64,000 nt of DNA from Rhynchonema sp. JSB1_4 (lineage: Eukaryota; Nematoda; Chromadorea; Monhysterida; Xyalidae): positions 1 to 64,000 of the forward strand of contig JASAMV010005465.1 of assembly GCA_030248065.1 (NCBI GenBank), in the 5' to 3' direction. The first letter of the stretch is position 1. Each line of letters begins with the position of its first letter. Below, piece after piece: positions 57,492-64,000 of the stretch. A program made the translations under genes and the position numbers. The notes under the pieces were generated by a model, which searched no databases, had not been told where the DNA came from, and worked only from the letters and a program-made list of their open reading frames with translations.

Positions 57492-58367
57492 TTCGCGCTC
57501 TGCTTCGAATTATCCACGTCGTTCTCAACTTTTCACGCAACCGGCACGTATGACCACGGAAGATAAAGATAACGTATGGATAAAATAGAACGTGCTTATT
57601 TGTTGAGAACCCATCTGGGCGCATTGCGTCACTAATTTGAATGGCTCCGTTTTAGACGATACTACAATTGCTAGATATAGATATTATAGATTATAGATAT
57701 TAATCATGTTGAAGTTGGAGTGTGCATGTTCGCGGCACCATTGTCGGGCATTTGAATGCCACTCTTCTGGTCAGACCACACACGTGATTTTTTATCAAAT
57801 TCGGACAGCATAGCCATAGATATTTTTTATCACAGTCAATGTTCGTTTGTATGTACAGAGAATCAACAGTAAGCACAGTGAATTGGACAAATATTCAACA
57901 ATATGGCACGAGAACAGAACCATAACCTTGTCATCAGCGGGAAATAACGCGAAAGGCAACTATGTTCTTTTCACAAGGTGCAATAAAGATTTGGTATGTC
58001 CGTCAGTACGGTAGACACATACTATTTGACAGCGATATTTATAGCAAGAGCTGCATGAAACATCAACAAACGAGCTTGCTATCTAATTGAAAAATACACG
58101 TCACTGCTGCGCGTTATTATACATACCTGCATATGCAACGATCCTATTTCGCTTATGCGCGTTTCTTATGAGCCACGCGTGCAGCAATTCTGTGATGTTT
58201 CACGCAAAGGAATGAACACAATACATTTTCGCTCTCAAAAAACCGAAATCGCTGCCAGGCTTTCACCCCAGTATATGGGTCTCGACGACTATGGGTTAAG
58301 CCTATTGGCATCGATCTCAGGTCATGAAATCAGTGTTCGAAGTTATCACAAAACGGCCATCGAAACA

Positions 58368-58670
58368 TCATAATAGCACAGTGTGTGCATTGACACAGTC
58401 ATGTTGTTGGGTGCAGTCTCTACATTCGCAGAGGCATTTGTACAGCGGGTCGCACGCTTGTACACGACACCACATGTCGTGTTTGTTGCTCAGATGTTTC
58501 ATAATGGTTTCTTGAATGCTTTGACGACGTATCAAGTCGCATAATTTTCTGAATAATACACTCTGAGTATCGTCGGTGGTGACGGGTGTGCTGAGGGTGC
58601 CTTGCAGATTCAGGCAAAGAAGAAGAGTTGAGACCACGATCATTCGTCGTCGAGACAGAAATGCATGCAT
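58368..58670 (-). CDS. Small secreted cysteine-rich protein, copy 2 (possibly truncated)
   Basis: A single 100-residue ORF closely similar to exon 1 of copy 1: signal-like VVSTLLLCLNLQGTLS, the early LFRKLCDLIRR cysteine and the same seven-cysteine block. The ATG at 58670 is used; one at 58643 directly before the hydrophobic core is equally possible. Where copy 1 has its splice donor (CTG|GTACGT), this copy reads CTA TTA TGA, so the donor is lost and the protein stops two codons later. I found no second exon beyond it. It is either a working shorter paralogue or a recent pseudogene with an intact first exon. It is inverted relative to copy 1. Confidence 0.65.
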   Translation of the reverse strand: MHAFLSRRRMIVVSTLLLCLNLQGTLSTPVTTDDTQSVLFRKLCDLIRRQSIQETIMKHLSNKHDMWCRVQACDPLYKCLCECRDCTQQHDCVNAHTVLL

Positions 58671-59239
58671 ATCTGTCGCTGTGTGTGCCAGATCAGAAGT
58701 AGGCGCTCCGCTCCGTGTCGTATGTACTTTCTGATAATTTTGCTAAAAAAATCATATATGCAGTTGATTTCGGTTTCAGTATGCCTCGATGAACTATCAT
58801 AACTAACACAGTGTCCCCTCTCTATAGTGACCGTCCACGTAGTGGAATCCCCTTTATTGTGACAAACTTGTCAGGTCCCGAATTTTCACGCGTTTTGTAT
58901 AACTTTCCTTTTGTCAAAATTTCTTTATTGTACATAGTGAACCTCTCTCCTTGCAGTGACAAAAATCTGAGACATCAAGGGTCAAACAGCAAATGTGGTC
59001 CACCAGCAGGCACAAACGAGACGGAATGGAGCTCACTCAAAAGCCCAAACTCCAGACTTTTTGTCTCTTTTTGGCGTTATGGTGATGTCTCTGCAATTTT
59101 GCGTCTGAAATGGTGCTTAGGAACATTCATGATCTACAAAACGCAAGTGTTCCACGGTTATCTCGTCACAGTCCTGTGTTATGGTGATAGCAAAAATGAC
59201 CTGGTCTCGTTTATGTCACCACATAAAGAGCGTTGACTC

Positions 59240-61970
59240 TACAAATCTTTTTTAGCAAAATGACTGTAAATAGACATGACGGGATACAATTTTAGGAAGT
59301 TCTTGTCGTATACCTACCCTCCTCTGCCTGCTAAGGATGAGATAAGATACGTGAAGATGAGCGGCTGTAGTTTCTTAATACTTTGCATATGGAGGGTTCA
59401 AGATTGATTATCCGAAACAACTGATCTGCTTTAAAATTACGAGTTCCGGCCGTTGATATAAGAGTATTAATATTTATGCGTGGTTGAAAACTTCTGACGT
59501 ATTGGCCGAGATCAAAAGCTGCAAACAATGGAAAGTTTGTTGCGGGGGCCGTGTCGGCCCCAAAACCAAAATGTGCCAATCGAAAATCAATCGGAGTTTA
59601 ATTACCGGTCGATCAAAAATATTTGCGTGGCAAAAATTTACAGAAAATATCCAGAAAGCTTCCAGACAAGATATAGGAAGACAAGAAGATTATATAATCA
59701 GCAGCGAAAACTCCCGAGAATTCAGCAAAAAAATTTCACACATTTTCACTGGCATTTGAAAAGCGATCTTTGTGATGTGATTGAAATGTTGTACATTTCA
59801 AAGCCACGCACCGTAAACATAACGCCAGTGGCTCCCCCACTGTTCTGGAACATTGTAAAATTGTGCGCACGGTACGCGGCACGATAACCGTTCCAACGTA
59901 TTACCATTGCAGGTGGATATTTATCAAATAGGCGGTTTGCTTTGTGGCGGGCGGCACACAATGTTGTAATGAAAACGGGAACGCAAGATAGAATTTATGT
60001 ACGTCGTTTACTGGATTTCACAACCGAAATGAGTCGCAATCCATATACTGCGCGTACATACGTCATTGGAAAGGTGGTTGTTACACATAATGAACTGCGG
60101 CGCCACGATGGATACCCGGTAAAACTGGGAAAACCCTTTCGTGCAAGTGTATGTACATATAATCGCGGCTTTTATGCACTTTGCAGCCATCCTGGGTCGG
60201 AGTCGGGTTTGACGTCGATTTGAACTTGACTTGGCATAAATTTGCTCGGTTTTGCTCGGTGCACACTATTGTGAAGCAGCATTGTGCTCATTTGTGCTCT
60301 TCAGGGGGAGGGAGTAATCAAAGTTCTGAGGTAAGTTTGGTTTGCAGTGTGGTAGGGAATCACACAACCATTTTGTTCCGGATAGGTGTTCCACTTTTAT
60401 TGAGCTGCTTTGAGGAAGTGGATTGATCCTGATGTCAATCAAACTTTTTCATCACAAGTCAACGTTGCCAAATACTCAAATGTTTTAATTAATGCTTCGT
60501 TTCGACCCGAGTGAAGTCACACAATTGGTAGCAACAGTAAACTGTATAGAATCATACCCACATTGATATGTTTGAAAATCGATGTGCACAAAACGAGCAC
60601 AAAACTTCAGATTGTGCAAGAAATAATGCAAAATCAGAAAAAAGGTCGCTTGGCTGATTGAGATTGAGAATCCGAGCACGTAAAGTATGAGACAAACTGC
60701 TGAAAAAAACGAGTAGACAAAGTCCCAAAAAAATTTGAGACAAAAGTTTAACAAAGGATTGTAATGCAGAATATAGCAAAATACCGAAATAAAAGTAATA
60801 TCACAGCGTAACATTACGCGGCGGTGCGAATTTACAAAGTGATCCGTCAAGTTGGCTGTCAACCCAGCCCATTGGCCATTCCATTAACAACAGTTCGAAA
60901 AGAATTACCTGAAAAATCAGGGGGAGTCTTGTCAATGCAGGCAACTGTTGTTTGACTGAAAAAAATTGTTTGTATTTATTTGTGACCTGCTTGTTGTTAC
61001 CGGGGTCTTCTGGTACAGCTGCTGGAAAGCGGGGCTGTAGTAGCTAGAAAACCGCGAACAATGCTCTTCAGCAACAAAACCACCGTTGTGGGTATACTCC
61101 GTGACCCTGTTTAGTCACGTTTCGCAAACAGAGGGGATACCCCGAATAACAAGAGAATGACAAAATGGAAAATAGCCAGCCTTGCTAGGGTGTCATTTTG
61201 ACAATTGTTATCATGCCCATCGGTGGCGCTTAAGAGACCGATGATGGTTATGCGCAGCTAATGTGCAAATGTCCAGCAAAAGATTCATTATCACAACATT
61301 GTGAAACATCATTCCCTGATAAACGTACCACAACAGTCCACATAATGAATCGACAACAGCCCATCGTGCAACAAAGTCTCACTTGACGACAATACGCTAT
61401 GAGTACCATCAACCACAGGAATGCAATATCGATGTAGATGAAATGCCAGGACTTCTCCCAAAGTTGCTTCTTCCACGTGGTGCTTTGCAGAACGGTGTTA
61501 CTGCAAGATCTGACAGGTTGAGTTCAGGTCACGCACTGAACAACATCCATTACACAAAGGGTGGGTCAAAAACATCTTTTTTTGGGTGAGGGATATGACA
61601 ACGTTAGAGAAGAGTATATGAAATGGACTTCAATTTGGTGAAAAATTAATTGAGTACCAAGGCTTTCAGTCACAAAGAACTCGAACATTGATGACTAAAT
61701 TTTCTGACTCTGGCATGATGGTCAACTGTACAGGACTATGGTTTATTTGACCCAGCCCCTGTTTCTTGGACCGAAAAGACGGGATCAAAACATTAGGCCA
61801 AGATTCGTCGGAGTCACCGTCCTCAAGTATCCGGAAATCGAGCCCCAATCCGTACCCAAGTGAAGTGAACCTATGTATATTATTGACCAGCCCAATGTAC
61901 CATGATACCATAGAATATGCAAGGAAGGGCACTCTGACCCAAAAGAGTCGCCAAAAAGTGGTCCATTAAC
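59240..61970. other. No secure gene; two weak coding candidates
   Basis: On the plus strand, about 59926-60223 reads RRFALWRAAHNVVMKTG and YVRRLLDFTTEMSRNPYTA after a possible acceptor, with no family I recognise. On the minus strand, 60862-60485 encodes a very hydrophobic ORF (FFWDFVYSFFSAVCLILYV) that could be a late exon of the membrane protein starting at 63067, but phase and acceptor are not convincing. The rest shows nothing. Confidence 0.4.
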
Positions 61971-63067
61971 GTCCACCGGATTGGTCTTCAGCCATACTTT
62001 CTGCCAGATCGTGCCGTAGATGACGGCGATGCTCGCCCGCACGCGAAACAGAAAAAACGCCATCTCGATTGCGCCCGCGTAGCCTGAATATAATACGAAC
62101 CGAATGCAGATGCAGCATGTGCGACATTTATCGCGCTGCTGAGGGATCAAAATGGTTTGATTCCAGGTAAGCCCGCAGGTGGCTTATTCGGACAACCTCT
62201 CATAAGGGACTGGGACTTATTCGAAGGGGGCTTAATCGAACATCTATCTCTTTTCACCAGTAACGGCTTCGTGTGGTCTGTGGTATACGTGTACATACAT
62301 AAGGCACTGTATGAACCTTTTAATATGTATATCATCATTGAAACATCACGGAAACACACCATCGAATTTGCAGCAGTTCACCGATGGACATTCACACTCG
62401 CATTTCTGCTCTTCGTCAATCTCCTCCTGTGCGACTTCGGCAAACTCGGTTTGGCCGCGCACTTTTTCCAAGTAAACCTGAAAATTCAGGGGAATACTTG
62501 AAAAACTTGAAGAAAAAACTGGAACCAATTTTGAAACAAAAAGTGAGAAGGTTAAGCACCTCTTTCATCGACTTGCTGGGGTGTTTGGCCTTGTGGTAGA
62601 AAATACGCACCATGGTAGCGATCATGTTGTTTCGTCTGCAGCGAAGTAAGCACGGTTCTCTCTCTTCGGCGTATTGATTTCACAGTTTCACTTTGAAGTC
62701 AAACACATCTCATAACGGCAGATGAATAAGGGATAAATAAAGGATGAATAACTGACGGCAAATAAAGAATTATGGATTGAAACATCACACTTTGGAAAAA
62801 AACGCTTGAAATTAATGAAACATCACCCGTGTTCCATCCTCACCTGAGCGACGGCACACAAATACACAACGCCGTATGCATCCAGAACCACAGAATGTCG
62901 TAGGATTTCCACAATTGAAAGTACAAACAGTTGATGAGCATGATGAGCAACCAGACAAAATGCGTCCAAATTGCGTGCAGCGCACGAAATATTGTGGTCA
63001 ACCAGAGTACACACCATCTCACATCGCCACAGCATGCCGTGCAACAGGTGCACTCCGCACACGTCAT
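61971..63067 (-). CDS. Putative multi-pass membrane protein, N-terminal part
   Basis: Four minus-strand exons join in phase: 63067-62844, 62635-62560, 62477-62360 and 62083-61971, 177 codons and open at the 3' side. The protein begins with a cysteine-rich head (MTCAECTCCTACCGDVRW) followed by two hydrophobic segments (VWLLIMLINCLYF and ILWFWMHTALCICV). Then come a basic loop (FYHKAKHPSKSMKE), an acidic cysteine-rich loop (AQEEIDEEQKCECECP) and an amphipathic segment with FFLFRVRASIAVIYGTIW. Consistent phases over three introns argue for a real gene. I do not recognise the family. The start is the ATG opening the cysteine head; further exons should lie below 61971. Confidence 0.55.
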
Positions 63068-64000
63068 GTTCCGGGGGGGGGTGGAGATGGAAAGATTCAG
63101 AATATTTTTTCTGGAAATGTTAGAGTTTTTGCTGAAATTTTGGTTTGTCATATCAATTTGTATTTTGCAGGGAAATGATGGCGAATTTTATGTGCGAGCG
63201 AACCAGACAAAATGAATGAACTTCAATAAACTTCAAAAAGCGAACAAAACTATAGAATATTGCGCAGAACTCGTTTTAAGTCAACGGTCGAACACGTTTT
63301 GCCGCAATTTTATCTCGTGAAAATATAACGCGATAATACGGCACAATGATTCTCGCTGAGGTTAAACACTTTCCGCAGCGCGCTTGCAGGGTGCAGACCA
63401 GACCTGCTTTGCTTGCCGCAATATTTGCAAAAACTTGCTTCTACCTTTTTTCGCACTGAACTCAGCACAGAGGATTACTGCGTTTGCCTTGTCCAGGCGT
63501 TGTGGTAGTTGCTGAGTTGTCCTTTCATTGCATACAAAGCAAGCCAGAAATGATGGCAAGCGTGTTGCGTTTGTACATTGCGGCAAAAAAATACATTTGT
63601 GCGCGTAAAACCGGGAGTTTTGACTTGGGAAACCAGTGTAAGCACAAACGTTTCACATATAAATGTGGCCAGCTGAGCACGAAACTTGGCTGCTTTTATC
63701 GATTGCATCTTGCGTCCTATGCTTCTCCACAGAGAACAAGCACAGGCACGCAGCACACAAAGCTCCATGTTCCCTTTCTCTAAGCCCGCAGTTGTCAATG
63801 CATACAAGCGGGGAAGAGTGGTGTTTTTTGTGATCTAGGTTTCTAAAAATACTTTTTTCTGGGTATTTTGGTGCACACACAAGGCTGACTCATGCCACGA
63901 GGCACCAAAACGCACCAAAGATGTCGAAACGTCTGCGACAGCATAGCAGTTGTCATGTTAGTCAGTGAAATTTGTGAGCAAGGTTTCCAATGCAGTATGA
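63068..64000. other. No recognised feature
   Basis: ORFs overlap on both strands between 63362 and 63880 without domain resemblance or plausible splice structure. A G9 run lies at about 63072-63080. The region should contain the promoter of the minus-strand membrane protein gene, but no element can be named. Confidence 0.5.

Noticed and set aside
58809..59236. ORF of 141 residues taken as a gene
   Set aside because: It begins with CAGTGTCCCCTCTCTATAGTGAC, resembling a pogo/Tigger-like terminus also seen near 14810 (TACCCTGTTTATAGTGAC), and repeats TTATTGTGAC words; likely a decayed transposon, but the other end is unclear.

Overview
The window is metazoan nuclear DNA. Its genes are split by GT-AG introns whose phases can be followed codon by codon, poly(A) signals (AATAAA) follow some genes, and the introns are full of short inverted-repeat transposons. 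Degenerate GCCTAA/TTAGGC runs (about 29.1 kb and 51.47 kb) resemble the nematode telomere unit, so a nematode is possible, but this is weak evidence. All gene calls come from reading translations by eye, with no database search.

Layout. 1-3771: a 291-bp higher-order tandem repeat with an orientation switch near 905. 3.8-4.9 kb: low-complexity G/C runs. 4.9-9.3 kb (+): EXOSC1 (exosome cap protein CSL4), complete in five exons. 10.1-16.5 kb (+): ZNHIT6/BCD1 (box C/D snoRNP assembly), ten exons. 17.2-21.5 kb (-): CFAP410/C21orf2 (ciliary LRR protein), with a duplicated fragment of its last exon inside an intron. 25.0-25.9 kb (+): 3' end of an RG/RGG-rich protein. 27.7-33.3 kb (+): a divergent Cys-loop (nicotinic-type) receptor subunit. 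33.9-37.8 kb: foldback elements and MITEs. 38.0-44.5 kb (+): two tandem GT31 glycosyltransferase-like genes with identical exon phases, both lacking the family DDD motif. 45.6-49.8 kb (-): a thrombospondin type 1 repeat protein. 50.4-55.9 kb (+): MIPEP (mitochondrial intermediate peptidase), all but its N-terminus. 56.4 and 58.5 kb: an inverted pair of small secreted cysteine-rich proteins around a 474-bp palindrome. 62.0-63.1 kb (-): 5' part of an unrecognised multi-pass membrane protein.

The genes are unrelated housekeeping, ciliary, receptor and secretory genes and do not form one pathway. The non-genic content is dominated by several non-autonomous DNA transposon families; two show exact 8-bp target duplications (hAT type), and another group shares TATAGTC ends.

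The strongest unexplained signal is a short dispersed motif, GATGTTTCA (usually GATGTTTCAC). I count 19 exact 9-mers over both strands, about 0.5 expected by chance. It occurs in exons, introns and intergenic DNA, and 12 of the 19 lie between 54.7 and 62.9 kb.
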